This document shows, piece after piece, positions 1-7,610 of a stretch of DNA of 9,628 nucleotides (positions are counted from its first letter, which is position 1; each line of letters starts with the position of its first letter). The position numbers and the translations under genes are program-made. This stretch comes from Bacteroidales bacterium (lineage in GTDB: Bacteria; Bacteroidota; Bacteroidia; Bacteroidales; UBA932): contig JAFWPT010000293.1 in assembly GCA_017509375.1 (NCBI GenBank), forward strand, positions 1 through 9,628. Reading direction: 5' to 3'. The notes under the pieces are model-generated. The model worked only from the letters and a program-made list of their open reading frames with translations, ran no database searches and had not been told where the DNA came from.

Positions 1-1339
1 CGTTGGCGTTCCAGGTGTTGCGGATGCGCTTGGAATCGTTGTCTGCAACAGAAAGGAGCGGCGGAGCGTTGTCGCCGTAGTCCTGCTCCTCGTCTGCGCC
101 CTGGATGGATGCTTTCACGGGGATGGGGGCGTACGACACGGCATGCTTGAGGCGTCCGTTTCCGGAAGTGGTACCGGTATCGTTGATGCCGTTGGCTCCG
201 GAACCGTGTACATTTACGGTCGAATAGCGGATGTTGGCGTCGATGCTGGTAGTCTTGCCGGTCTTGAAATGGCCCTTGAAGCTGAGGTTGTCGCGGGTGT
301 AGTCGGAGCCGGACATGATGGCCTTGTCGCCCATGTGGGCGTATCCGATAGTCCAGTTGTAGCCGTCTCCGCTTCCGCTGACGGATGCATCTGCACTGAA
401 TGTGTTGCCGATATTGCCGAATACGGCGTCAACCCAGTTGTTGGTGGGAAGACCCTTGTAGAGGTCGATATCGGAGAATGAGCCGAAGTAGGGAGTATAG
501 TGCGAACTTAGGTCGCCGCGGATGGAACCGAGTTCGTACTGGAATTTGACGTAGTTCTCTGCATCCATGGCCTGGATGGCGCCTGCGTTGGCCATCTTCT
601 TGAGGCCGTAGTAGGTATTGAACTTAACGGAAATCTTCTGGCCTTTCTCTGCGTTCTTGGTGGTCACGATGACAACGCCGTTGGCGCCGCGGGAACCGTA
701 GATTGCGGTGGAGAATGCGTCCTTCAGCACGTCGATGCTCTGGATTTCGGAGGAAGGGATGTCATTGATCGATTCCACCGGGAAGCCGTCCACGATGTAG
801 AGGGGGCTGTTGTCCTGGGTGATGGAACCGCCGCCGCGGACACGGATCTTGATGTCGGCATCGGGATCACCTTCGGTGGTGATGACCGAAACGCCGGCCA
901 TCTTTCCGGACAGAGCCTGGCTGACGGAAGTCACGGGCTGTTCGGTGAGCTTGTCGGAGTTAACGGACGAAACGGAGCCGAGGAGATCGCGGCGCTTTAC
1001 CGTCTGATAACCAACGACGACCACTTCATCAAGGATGGTATTGTCGCTTTTAAGCACCACGTCGATTTTGGTGCGGCCTTCAATGGGCACTACCTCGTCG
1101 GCGAGTCCGATGAACGAAAACACCAGATTCTCTGCATCTGCAGGGACATTGAGGGTGTAGTCACCGTCGAGTCCCGTAACAGTTCCGGTTGTCGTTCCCT
1201 GTATTACGACGCCTGCCCCGATGAGGGGTTCGCCGTTCTCGTCGGTCACAATACCAGTGATGGTGGATTGTGCGGAGAGGGTGACAGCCGCAGCCATTCC
1301 AAGCAGCGCAAGAATGAGTTTCTTTGCTGGATTTTTCAT
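1..1339 (-). CDS. SusC/RagA-family TonB-dependent outer-membrane receptor, N-terminal 446 codons (partial)
   Basis: TonB-dependent transporter that would import pectin-derived oligosaccharides across the outer membrane; the C-terminal part, including most of the beta-barrel, lies beyond the window edge. The start is ATG at 1339-1337, giving a signal peptide (MKNPAKKLILALLGMAAAVTLSAQ, cut after residue ~23). A carboxypeptidase-regulatory-like domain follows (~25-97, with GIVTDENGEPLIGAGVVIQG and GLDGDYTL). DEVVVVGYQTV (104-114) is the usual SusC junction and TonB-box area. The plug (~115-230) carries RVRGGGS, PLYIVDGFP and the SusC hallmark VLKDAFSTAIYGSRGANGVV (IVTTK follows). There is no STN domain, so anti-sigma signalling through this receptor is unlikely. 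The frame is open to the edge with no frameshift. It is the fifth gene of the leftward operon, 40 nt after PL1. A susD partner is expected immediately to the left but is not visible. Family assignment is secure; substrate is inferred from neighbours. Confidence 0.95.
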   Translation of the reverse strand, partial: MKNPAKKLILALLGMAAAVTLSAQSTITGIVTDENGEPLIGAGVVIQGTTTGTVTGLDGDYTLNVPADAENLVFSFIGLADEVVPIEGRTKIDVVLKSDNTILDEVVVVGYQTVKRRDLLGSVSSVNSDKLTEQPVTSVSQALSGKMAGVSVITTEGDPDADIKIRVRGGGSITQDNSPLYIVDGFPVESINDIPSSEIQSIDVLKDAFSTAIYGSRGANGVVIVTTKNAEKGQKISVKFNTYYGLKKMANAGAIQAMDAENYVKFQYELGSIRGDLSSHYTPYFGSFSDIDLYKGLPTNNWVDAVFGNIGNTFSADASVSGSGDGYNWTIGYAHMGDKAIMSGSDYTRDNLSFKGHFKTGKTTSIDANIRYSTVNVHGSGANGINDTGTTSGNGRLKHAVSYAPIPVKASIQGADEEQDYGDNAPPLLSVADNDSKRIRNTWNAN

Positions 1340-1379
1340 GGATTTTTGGTTGAAGTTAAATAATTAGGGTTAATAAATA
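1340..1379 (-). other. AT-rich susC leader between PL1 stop and susC start
   Basis: These 40 nt are the only real gap in the leftward gene series and are clearly more AT-rich than the flanking genes. I see no TAnnTTTG -7 element and no hairpin followed by a T run, so neither an internal promoter nor a terminator is supported; read-through from PL1 is the simplest view. The nine bases AAAAATCCA occur twice on the minus strand, 11 nt apart, once just before and once just after the start codon, so the ribosome-binding area is A-rich rather than a classical Shine-Dalgarno site. Confidence 0.5.
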
Positions 1380-3230
1380 TTATAGTGTTTTATATTCGCT
1401 TCCATTGTTTTGGGCGGCAATTATATTGCGCACCAGATAATGGAGATACATTTCCAGGTTGGTGTAGCGTTTATGCTTGTCCAGGCTGAAGGCGTTGCCG
1501 TCCGAGGCGTTGGATTTGTTCAGGCCGAACTGCTGCTCGAACCAGTCGGGCATGCCGTCGGCGTCGGAGTCATGGATGTCTTCGGAATACTTGTATTCGG
1601 GCCAGCCGCCGACGTCGCTCTGGGTGTCGATGAGGCCCTTAACCTTGCCGGCGGAGCCTGTATAGGTGGCTGTTCCGTCCTGTGTCTCCTTAGCGATGCG
1701 GGCGTCGATGGCATCGCGCGCGAAGGACGCTCCGGCGTATGCAGTAACTGCATCGAATGCGGCCTGTGCGCTGTGGAGGCTGAGCTTTTCGGCGTCGAAT
1801 GCCTTGGATTCCTTTATCTGGGCTATTACGGAGGCATTGGCTCCGTGTACCGTGCTCCAGTTGTCACCTGTGAGGGCGTCGTAGCCGTACATTATGTTGC
1901 CGGTCATATAGAAATGCCCGGGGAGGATGGAGCCGCTGTACGTCTTGCTGCAGTTGCTGCAGGAAGTGGTGGGCTCTATGAACCAGATGTGGTTGGACGG
2001 GGTCGCTGGGCCGGGTTTATAGTAATTGCCCACGAAGTTGTACTTGCGGTAGTCTCCGCCGGAGCCGCTGGAACTCTCGCCGCCGTAGCAGGTGTTGCCT
2101 TTCCAATTGTAAACCACGTTGTTGACTATGCTGACAGGGCCCTTCTGGGGAGAGACGTAGTCGTGGTCGATGCGGGGGTTGCGGCTGTCGTGGTGGGCCA
2201 GCAGGTTGTGATGATAGGTGGCGTTGGCGCCGCCCCAGATGCCGCCGTAGCCGTGGGCGCCTTTCTCATGGAGGGACTGGCGCAGGCTCTCGGAAACTAT
2301 GTTCCACTGGAAGCTGAAGTCCTTCATCCCGTAGAAGGAGGCGCATTCGTCGGTGCTCCAGCTGGTGGAGCAGTGGTCGATGATGATGCCGGTGTATTTG
2401 TCGCCGTCGCCGCTCATTACCTGCATTGCGTCGTTCTCTACTCCGGTCTCATCACCCATACGGCAGCGGATGAAGCGTACGATGACATTGTTGGCTGCTA
2501 TGCGGAAGGTGTTGCCTCTCAGGCAGATACCGTCACCGGGGGCTGTCTGGCCGGCAATCGTGACATTGTCGCGGTTGACTACCAGGGCGCTCTTGAGGCT
2601 GATGATGCCGGCTACGTCGAAAACGATCGTGCGTGCGTAATTCTGGGTGACTGCCCAGCGGAGGGTGCCTTCGCTGTTGTTGTCCTCCAGGCTGGTGACG
2701 TGGAGGACCTTGCCGCCGCGTCCGCCCGTGACCCACATTCCACCACCTTCGGCGCCGGGGAAAGCACGGGCCGTGCCGTCTTCTTCAACAGCGGGAATGA
2801 GGAAATCATCGTAGGCCTGGCTCCCGGTATTGGGATCAGGATTATCCGGGGTGTCCGGGGTGTCGGGCTTTTCTTCTCCGAGCGTGCTTGCCTCAATGGA
2901 AACTTCTCCCGATTTCAGGCCTTCTTCGCCAAGCGCGCAGAGGCCGAAACGGTAGGCGGTTCCGCTCTCCAGCCCGTCGATTACAACATTGCGGCCGCTG
3001 GCATTACCTTCTTTTACCTGTACGCTTCCTTTTTTGAGCGTCCAGGCATATCCGGTGGCGCCTTCTACGGCAATCCACTGGAAGGTAAGGGAAGTCTGGG
3101 TCGCACTGTGGAGTTTGAGTCCGGAGGGCTCTGAAGGGGCCTTGGGACCGTCGGGGACGACCGGCTTGTTGCAGTTGCAACTGAATACCATCAGGCAGAG
3201 TGCGGTAAGTATTGCAGACATATATCTCAT
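1380..3230 (-). CDS. Pectate lyase, polysaccharide lyase family 1, lipoprotein with N-terminal FN3 domain
   Basis: Predicted endo-acting lyase that cleaves de-esterified homogalacturonan by beta-elimination with calcium, leaving 4,5-unsaturated ends. The 616-aa protein begins with a lipoprotein signal (MRYMSAILTALCLMVFSC, lipobox VFSC, Cys18). An FN3 domain follows (~31-116), then a Pro/Asp-rich linker (~119-136). The PL1 parallel beta-helix spans ~155-545. Family marks are ARAFPGAEGGG (154-164), an acidic calcium-site segment GDETGVENDAMQV (259-271), IIDHCSTSWSTDE (283-295), and RNPR (350-353), likely containing the catalytic arginine. After GGWPEY (541-546) comes a calcium-loop tail, DSDADGMPDWFE (554-565). 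The start overlaps the GH105 stop by 4 nt (ATGA), indicating translational coupling. The lipobox suggests membrane anchoring, probably on the outer surface, but no clear acidic surface-export signal follows Cys18. Family is secure; preference for pectate rather than methylated pectin is inferred. Confidence 0.93.
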   Translation of the reverse strand: MRYMSAILTALCLMVFSCNCNKPVVPDGPKAPSEPSGLKLHSATQTSLTFQWIAVEGATGYAWTLKKGSVQVKEGNASGRNVVIDGLESGTAYRFGLCALGEEGLKSGEVSIEASTLGEEKPDTPDTPDNPDPNTGSQAYDDFLIPAVEEDGTARAFPGAEGGGMWVTGGRGGKVLHVTSLEDNNSEGTLRWAVTQNYARTIVFDVAGIISLKSALVVNRDNVTIAGQTAPGDGICLRGNTFRIAANNVIVRFIRCRMGDETGVENDAMQVMSGDGDKYTGIIIDHCSTSWSTDECASFYGMKDFSFQWNIVSESLRQSLHEKGAHGYGGIWGGANATYHHNLLAHHDSRNPRIDHDYVSPQKGPVSIVNNVVYNWKGNTCYGGESSSGSGGDYRKYNFVGNYYKPGPATPSNHIWFIEPTTSCSNCSKTYSGSILPGHFYMTGNIMYGYDALTGDNWSTVHGANASVIAQIKESKAFDAEKLSLHSAQAAFDAVTAYAGASFARDAIDARIAKETQDGTATYTGSAGKVKGLIDTQSDVGGWPEYKYSEDIHDSDADGMPDWFEQQFGLNKSNASDGNAFSLDKHKRYTNLEMYLHYLVRNIIAAQNNGSEYKTL

Positions 3231-4426
3231 AATGTTTCGTGTTCAAGTGCGGCCCAGATAAGGGGCCCTATGCCCTTGGGATCGTTCGCGCGCACGGGTT
3301 CATTTATATAGTATTCGTAATTGCCGCTTCTCATATTCTTTCCTCCCAGGCCTGCTACTTCGCAGCAGTCGTTGAGGTTTACCAGGCCTTTGCGGTCCAG
3401 GCTGATAAAGGTATGAACCAGGTCTTCATAGCTCTGTGCGGCGTAATCCCGGCAGTCCAGCCACCCGTAGCGGCAGCCCTTGAGCATGGCATATACAAAC
3501 ATTGCGCTGCAAGTGGCTTCTACGTAGTTGCCTTCGGCCCCAGGACGGTCCATCACCTGGAACCACATTCCGGTCTCGGGGTCGGCGTACCCGGGGAGCT
3601 TTTCCACTATACCCCTCAGGATCTCCAGCATACGCCCGCGGCCGGGAGTTTCTTCCGGGAGGAATGGGAGCACGTCCACCAGGGCCATTGCATACCAGCC
3701 CAGTGCGCGCCCCCAGCAATGCTCGGATTGGCCGGTAGCCGGATCGCACCAGAACATCTCATGGGAGGAGTCCCAGGCGTGGCGATAGAGGCCTGTCTGC
3801 GGGTCATAAGTATGCTCGGCTACCAGCGTAAACTGGCGGGCTATATCCTCGAAATTGGAAGCTTTTTCCTCTTCGGGAACGTAGCGCGCAGTGTATTCGG
3901 CATAGAACGGCTGCATCATATACAGGCCGTCCAGCCACATCTGGCCAGGGTATATCTTCTTGTGCCAGAAGCCTCCTTCCGGAGTGCGTGGGTGCTCTTT
4001 CACCTGCTCGTAGAGCTGATCCATAGCCTTGCGGTATTTCTGCTTGCCGGTTACGTCATACAGCCCGAAAAGCGTCTTGCCGGGGCAGATGTGGTCCGTG
4101 GAGTAGTTGCTCTTCTTGTAGTTTACCCCGATTTTTCCGGTAGAATCGATAACCGCATCGTACCAGGCATCCACGTACTCCAGTACGGCGGAGTCCTTGG
4201 TGGTGCTTGGGGATGACGGCAGGCTGTGCTGTACCGCCAGGTCCAGCATGGCTTTCAACTCCAGTCCGGTGGTGTAGTTCCATTTCAGCTTGCCTTCCAA
4301 TCCGTCAATATATGACGCCTCCGGATTGCGCTCCATCTCGGAGCGTACCACTTCGGAAGACAACTGAGCCTTGGCCGTGCATGCGGTCAAGGCTAAAGTT
4401 GCTGCAAATAAATATCTTAGCTTCAT
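3227..4426 (-). CDS. GH105 unsaturated galacturonyl/rhamnogalacturonyl hydrolase (YteR/YesR-like)
   Basis: Predicted to remove the 4,5-unsaturated galacturonic acid from the non-reducing end of oligosaccharides made by pectin or rhamnogalacturonan lyases, which makes it the natural partner of the downstream PL1. The 399-aa length fits a single (alpha/alpha)6-barrel domain plus an export signal. QMWLDGLYM (162-170) matches the GH105 active-site segment, with Asp166 equivalent to the general acid of YteR. Other family-like stretches are GLYRHAWD (213-220), HCWGRALGWYAMALVD (236-251) and GNYVEATCSAMFVYAMLKG (299-317). The signal is ambiguous: LTAC16 fits a lipobox, but AKA-Q (18-21) also fits signal peptidase I. 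The enzyme is therefore exported, either periplasmic or membrane-anchored. The start overlaps the esterase stop by 4 nt (ATGA), and the stop overlaps the PL1 start in the same way. Linkage preference (homogalacturonan versus rhamnogalacturonan-I products) cannot be read from the sequence. Confidence 0.93.
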   Translation of the reverse strand: MKLRYLFAATLALTACTAKAQLSSEVVRSEMERNPEASYIDGLEGKLKWNYTTGLELKAMLDLAVQHSLPSSPSTTKDSAVLEYVDAWYDAVIDSTGKIGVNYKKSNYSTDHICPGKTLFGLYDVTGKQKYRKAMDQLYEQVKEHPRTPEGGFWHKKIYPGQMWLDGLYMMQPFYAEYTARYVPEEEKASNFEDIARQFTLVAEHTYDPQTGLYRHAWDSSHEMFWCDPATGQSEHCWGRALGWYAMALVDVLPFLPEETPGRGRMLEILRGIVEKLPGYADPETGMWFQVMDRPGAEGNYVEATCSAMFVYAMLKGCRYGWLDCRDYAAQSYEDLVHTFISLDRKGLVNLNDCCEVAGLGGKNMRSGNYEYYINEPVRANDPKGIGPLIWAALEHETL

Positions 4427-6093
4427 CGGTTGTCGTATGGATTCCAGATTATGCCGTCTTCTTTCTGATACATTACTTTCTCAAAGCTGTAGTCTTTCAA
4501 CTGCTTCGCCTTAAGGGTATGCGCCCATTTTACACGCGGGCCGCGGGCTCCGGGACCGGTGCTGCCGTATTCGGCGTAATACGAATTCTTCTTGGTGTCG
4601 GGCTTGCCCTCCTTCTCCCAGTCGTGCCAGCCGTCGGGAAGTATGTGGCTTCCGAGTTCGCAGTCGATGAATACGGTCTTGGCGTATGCGCCCCAGGGCC
4701 TGCCAAGGTAGCATTTGTTTATGCCGGGATCGGCGGTGAGCCTGCAGTTTTTGAATACGTAACCGTATTTCTGGCCCTGCAGAGTGGAAGCCGCCGTCAC
4801 GTAGCTGTTCTTTTTACTGTGAATCAAGCAGTTCTCGAAGTACGCTATGCTGGTGCCGAAAATGAAGTCGGTGGTCCCTTCAATGTAGCAGTCCAGGAAG
4901 TAATTGCGCTTGATGCCTCCGAATTTGCCGAAACGGCCGTAGGTGTAGAGGGTGTCCTGGTTGCCTATGAAACGGCAGCCCTTGAAGAAGAGGAAATCGC
5001 CGTCGGTGAATACCGCCACTGCCTGGCCTATTTCCTTGCCCTCGCCTGCGCTGTTCTCGAAAGTCAAGTTCTCGAAGGTGATGTAGCTGGCGTGTATGTA
5101 AATGGTGGCGCTGCCGGAGGTGCCCACCGGGAAGTCGCGTCCGGGCCAGATACGCTTGGCGTAGTTGTCGTTGGTGATGATGGTGCTCACGGCATCCTCC
5201 CCGATGAAGTGCACGCGGAATTTGGTGTGGGGGATGCTGACGCACTCCTTGTAAACGCCTTTGCGGATGAATACGGTGCTGATGAATTTATGGCTGTAGT
5301 TGGGCAGGGCGTTCACCGCTTCCTGGACGGTGGTGAAGTCGCCATGGCCGTCTGCCGAAACCACGAAATCGAAGGGCACGATAAGGTGTTCGGCGATTTG
5401 GGGCAACTGATCCCTGATGAGGCCGCAGACTATTTCGGTCACTTTCCTGGCGCCGCAGGCAACGGTGTGGGTGTTGTCATCCTTGCCGGTAGAAATCATG
5501 AAATAGGGGCGGGAGGCTTCATCCCCCAGACCCTCCAGCCAGTCGAGGGTGGCGGTGGTCACGTCCAGCAGGGGAGTGCCGCTTTCCTCGGCCACCTGCT
5601 TCATAGCCGCAGGATAGTCGCCGTGGCAGTTCCGGTCAAGCCCTGCCTGCTTGAACCAGCGGCGGGCAACGGGCGTGAGCAATACGGGATTGCCGCCTTT
5701 GGCACGTACTCCCTCGATGAAAGCCCTCAAGTTATCTTGATATGCCCCGTAAGCGGCGGCGTATCGGAGAGAGTCGCTCTGTTTGCTGTCGTTGTGGCCA
5801 TACTGGATGAACACCCAGTCGCCGGGCTGCACTGCTTCGTACACTTTTGCCCATTCGCCCAGGTCTATCACGCTCTTGGTGCTGCGGCCGTTGCGGGCAT
5901 AATTGATTACCTGCGCGCCGTTGTCGAGGAAATTCTGGAACATCATGCCCCAGCCGCGTTCCGGAGTGCCTTTTGAAAGGTCTTTTTCCGCCATGGTGCT
6001 GTCGCCCATCAGGTGGATGGTAAAGGAGCTGCAAAGCAGCCAGGCAGCTGCTAAGAAAGAGGCCCCAATGCAAGCTCGGAAGGACAGTCTCAT
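4423..6093 (-). CDS. Bifunctional pectin esterase: CE12 SGNH acetylesterase fused to CE8 pectin methylesterase
   Basis: A 556-aa protein predicted to strip both acetyl and methyl esters from pectin, exposing it to lyase and hydrolase attack. After a hydrophobic signal (~1-24), the SGNH domain starts almost at once. GDST (30-33) holds nucleophile Ser32, NGRS (68-71) and GHND (99-102) supply the oxyanion-hole Gly and Asn, and DNTH (206-209) gives Asp206 and His209; this pattern fits CE12. The CE8 beta-helix begins near 241 (FDFVVSADGHGDF). It carries GVYKE (279-283), QAVAV (357-361), GNQDTLYTYGR (377-387), DFIFG (409-413) and LGRPW (463-467). Asp380 and Asp409 correspond to the catalytic aspartates and Arg465 to the conserved arginine. 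Both active sites look intact, and the linker between domains is very short. It overlaps GH28 upstream and GH105 downstream by 4 nt each. Whether CE12 acts on homogalacturonan or rhamnogalacturonan acetyl groups is not determinable here. Confidence 0.93.
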   Translation of the reverse strand: MRLSFRACIGASFLAAAWLLCSSFTIHLMGDSTMAEKDLSKGTPERGWGMMFQNFLDNGAQVINYARNGRSTKSVIDLGEWAKVYEAVQPGDWVFIQYGHNDSKQSDSLRYAAAYGAYQDNLRAFIEGVRAKGGNPVLLTPVARRWFKQAGLDRNCHGDYPAAMKQVAEESGTPLLDVTTATLDWLEGLGDEASRPYFMISTGKDDNTHTVACGARKVTEIVCGLIRDQLPQIAEHLIVPFDFVVSADGHGDFTTVQEAVNALPNYSHKFISTVFIRKGVYKECVSIPHTKFRVHFIGEDAVSTIITNDNYAKRIWPGRDFPVGTSGSATIYIHASYITFENLTFENSAGEGKEIGQAVAVFTDGDFLFFKGCRFIGNQDTLYTYGRFGKFGGIKRNYFLDCYIEGTTDFIFGTSIAYFENCLIHSKKNSYVTAASTLQGQKYGYVFKNCRLTADPGINKCYLGRPWGAYAKTVFIDCELGSHILPDGWHDWEKEGKPDTKKNSYYAEYGSTGPGARGPRVKWAHTLKAKQLKDYSFEKVMYQKEDGIIWNPYDNR

Positions 6094-7547
6094 AATTTAT
6101 TGCCGTTTATAGTTACGTTTTCGAAAGTGACGTTCTCCGCGTTGTGCACCTCGTGCCCCTTCCTGGAGCGGAAGCAGCTGTTGGAGAACTCTATGTCCCG
6201 CAGAGGCAGTTCGGGCAGGCCGTTGATGTAAATGGCCTGCTTGGCTCCGGAACATACCAGGTTGCTGAAGTGGAAGCCGCGGAATTCGGGAGTGGTCTCA
6301 TCTACTGTGACTTCGGGCTCTGATGTTGCTCCGTCCTTGTTGAGATCGGTGGCGGCTACGCCTGCGTAGTAGAGGTTGAAAATGACTCCGTAGCTGACTA
6401 TATCCTTCATGTAGATGTCTTCGCACCAGATGTCCTTGACCAGGCCGCCGCGGCCCCGGGTGCTCTTGAAGCGGAGCCCTACGTCCGTGCCCATGAAACG
6501 GCAGCCGCGAACCAGGATGTTCTCCACGCCCCCGCTCATTTCACTTCCCACTACGAAGCCGCCGTGCCCATGATACACGGTGCAGTCTTCGATGATGAGG
6601 TTGCGGCACTTGCGGGCGTGACGGCGTCCGTCGGCATCCTTGCCGGACTTGATACAGATGGCGTCGTCGCCCACGTCGAAGGATGAACCTCTCAGTATTA
6701 CATTCTCGCAGGCATCTATGTCGATGCCGTCACCGTTGGCGGAGTAATGCGGGTTGCGTACCGTTATATTCTTGATAGTCAGGTTTCTGCAGTAAAGCGG
6801 GTGGATGTTCCAGCAGGGGGAGTTCTGGAAGGTGCAGCCTTCTAGCAGCACTCTTTCACATTCCCTGAGGGACACCATTACCGGGCGGAGGAAGGTCTTG
6901 ATTTCCTGCTCGTCCAGCGAAGGGTCGGGATAGTTGAGGCTGCCTGCCGTTAGACGTGCCTTGTAGTATCCTTCGTCCGGATACCAGCCTTTGCCGTCCG
7001 GTGAAACCATGCCGCCGCGGGCAGTTATCTCTTTCCATTGGTCATCGGATACCTTGCGCCGCTTCACCTCGCGCCAGGCATCTCCGTTGCCGTCTATTAT
7101 GCCCTCGCCGGTAATGGCTATGTCGTGGGCTCCAAGCGCGTTGATGGGGGACAGGCAGCGGCGTACGTCGAGTCCCTCAAAGTTGGTGTCGATGATGGGG
7201 TAGAGCGACTGGTCTGTGCTGAAGACGAGGATTGCATTCTTCTCAAGATGCAGCTCGGTGCAGCTCTCCAGGGTAATGGGGCCGGTGAGCCAGATTCCGG
7301 CTGGAACAATGAGACGTCCTCCGCCTTTGCCGGACAGCTGTTTCATGGCTTTGGAGAATGCGGCAGAGTTGAGGGTGACGCCGTCCCCAATGGCACCGAA
7401 GTCGGTGACATTGACGCTGCGGGCAGGTATGGATGGAGTTGCAACTTGCGGCATTTCAAACGGATACGCCTTTTGATGGGCGGTTGCGCCGCAGGCGCTC
7501 GCCATCAGTAAGAAACATGCCGCCAAGGCTGGGAAGATACTTTTCAT
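6090..7547 (-). CDS. GH28 polygalacturonase, probably exo-acting, exported
   Basis: Predicted to hydrolyse alpha-1,4 galacturonide bonds in pectic chains or oligosaccharides. The chosen start, ATG at 7547-7545, gives 485 aa with a signal (MKSIFPALAACFLLMASAC, possible lipobox ASAC19). It has an AAAGG ribosome-binding-like stretch at 7555-7551 and a -7 element upstream. The frame stays open to 7658, but that extension would run through the promoter and operators and bury the signal peptide. Family marks: VNVTDFGAIGDGVTLNS (45-61), VPAGIWLTGPI (81-91), ITGEGIIDGNGDAWR (145-159), NGDGIDIDAC (271-280, catalytic Asp273), VGDDAICIKSGKD (292-304, Asp294/Asp295), GHGG (327-330, His328) and RFK (359-361). 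The usual NTD motif reads NGD here. Overall form resembles Bacteroidota proteins annotated as exo-poly-alpha-galacturonosidase; exo action is inferred. It is the first gene of the operon, and its stop overlaps the esterase start (ATGA). Confidence 0.93.
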   Translation of the reverse strand: MKSIFPALAACFLLMASACGATAHQKAYPFEMPQVATPSIPARSVNVTDFGAIGDGVTLNSAAFSKAMKQLSGKGGGRLIVPAGIWLTGPITLESCTELHLEKNAILVFSTDQSLYPIIDTNFEGLDVRRCLSPINALGAHDIAITGEGIIDGNGDAWREVKRRKVSDDQWKEITARGGMVSPDGKGWYPDEGYYKARLTAGSLNYPDPSLDEQEIKTFLRPVMVSLRECERVLLEGCTFQNSPCWNIHPLYCRNLTIKNITVRNPHYSANGDGIDIDACENVILRGSSFDVGDDAICIKSGKDADGRRHARKCRNLIIEDCTVYHGHGGFVVGSEMSGGVENILVRGCRFMGTDVGLRFKSTRGRGGLVKDIWCEDIYMKDIVSYGVIFNLYYAGVAATDLNKDGATSEPEVTVDETTPEFRGFHFSNLVCSGAKQAIYINGLPELPLRDIEFSNSCFRSRKGHEVHNAENVTFENVTINGNKL

Positions 7548-7573
7548 TGGCCTTTGTCTTAGTGTTCGGACTG

Positions 7574-7581
7574 CAAAGATA
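7574..7581 (-). promoter_or_regulatory. -7 promoter element for the GH28-led operon
   Basis: On the minus strand this reads TATCTTTG, an exact match to the Bacteroidota -7 consensus TAnnTTTG. Transcription would start near 7568, leaving a leader of about 20 nt before the GH28 ATG. About 19-22 nt upstream, where a TTTG -33 box is expected, there is none; a GTGCAC palindrome lies there instead. This points to a promoter that depends on, or is blocked by, a protein bound at that site. Confidence 0.7.
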
Positions 7582-7598
7582 CAATAAAATATTAGAAT

Positions 7599-7608
7599 CC
7601 GTGCACGG
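7599..7608. promoter_or_regulatory. Operator-like palindrome CCGTGCACGG next to the GH28 promoter
   Basis: A perfect 10-bp palindrome centred about 23 bp upstream of the GH28 -7 box, occupying the place of its -33 element. Its inner GTGCACGGA, read towards GH28, recurs in mirror orientation beside the regulator promoter at 7663-7671. It is probably a binding site of the adjacent LacI-family regulator; this is inferred from symmetry and position, with no footprint evidence. Confidence 0.55.
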
Positions 7609-7610
7609 TA

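Noticed and set aside
1410..3134. A 574-codon open frame on the plus strand opposite the PL1 gene
   Set aside because: Its translation is a low-complexity run of Val, Ala and Gly with no domain signatures, while the minus strand encodes a complete motif-rich PL1. It is a by-product of GC-rich codons on the opposite strand.
3239..4216. A 325-codon open frame on the plus strand opposite GH105
   Set aside because: No family motifs or start context; it mirrors GH105 codons.
4207..5976. A 589-codon open frame on the plus strand opposite the CE12-CE8 gene
   Set aside because: No recognisable motifs, Val/Ala/Gly-rich, and it overlaps a gene with two intact catalytic domains; treated as an antisense shadow.
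5205..6155. GTGCAC sequences inside the esterase and GH28 coding regions as extra operators
   Set aside because: They lack the flanking symmetry and repeat context of the intergenic sites and fit ordinary codon use.
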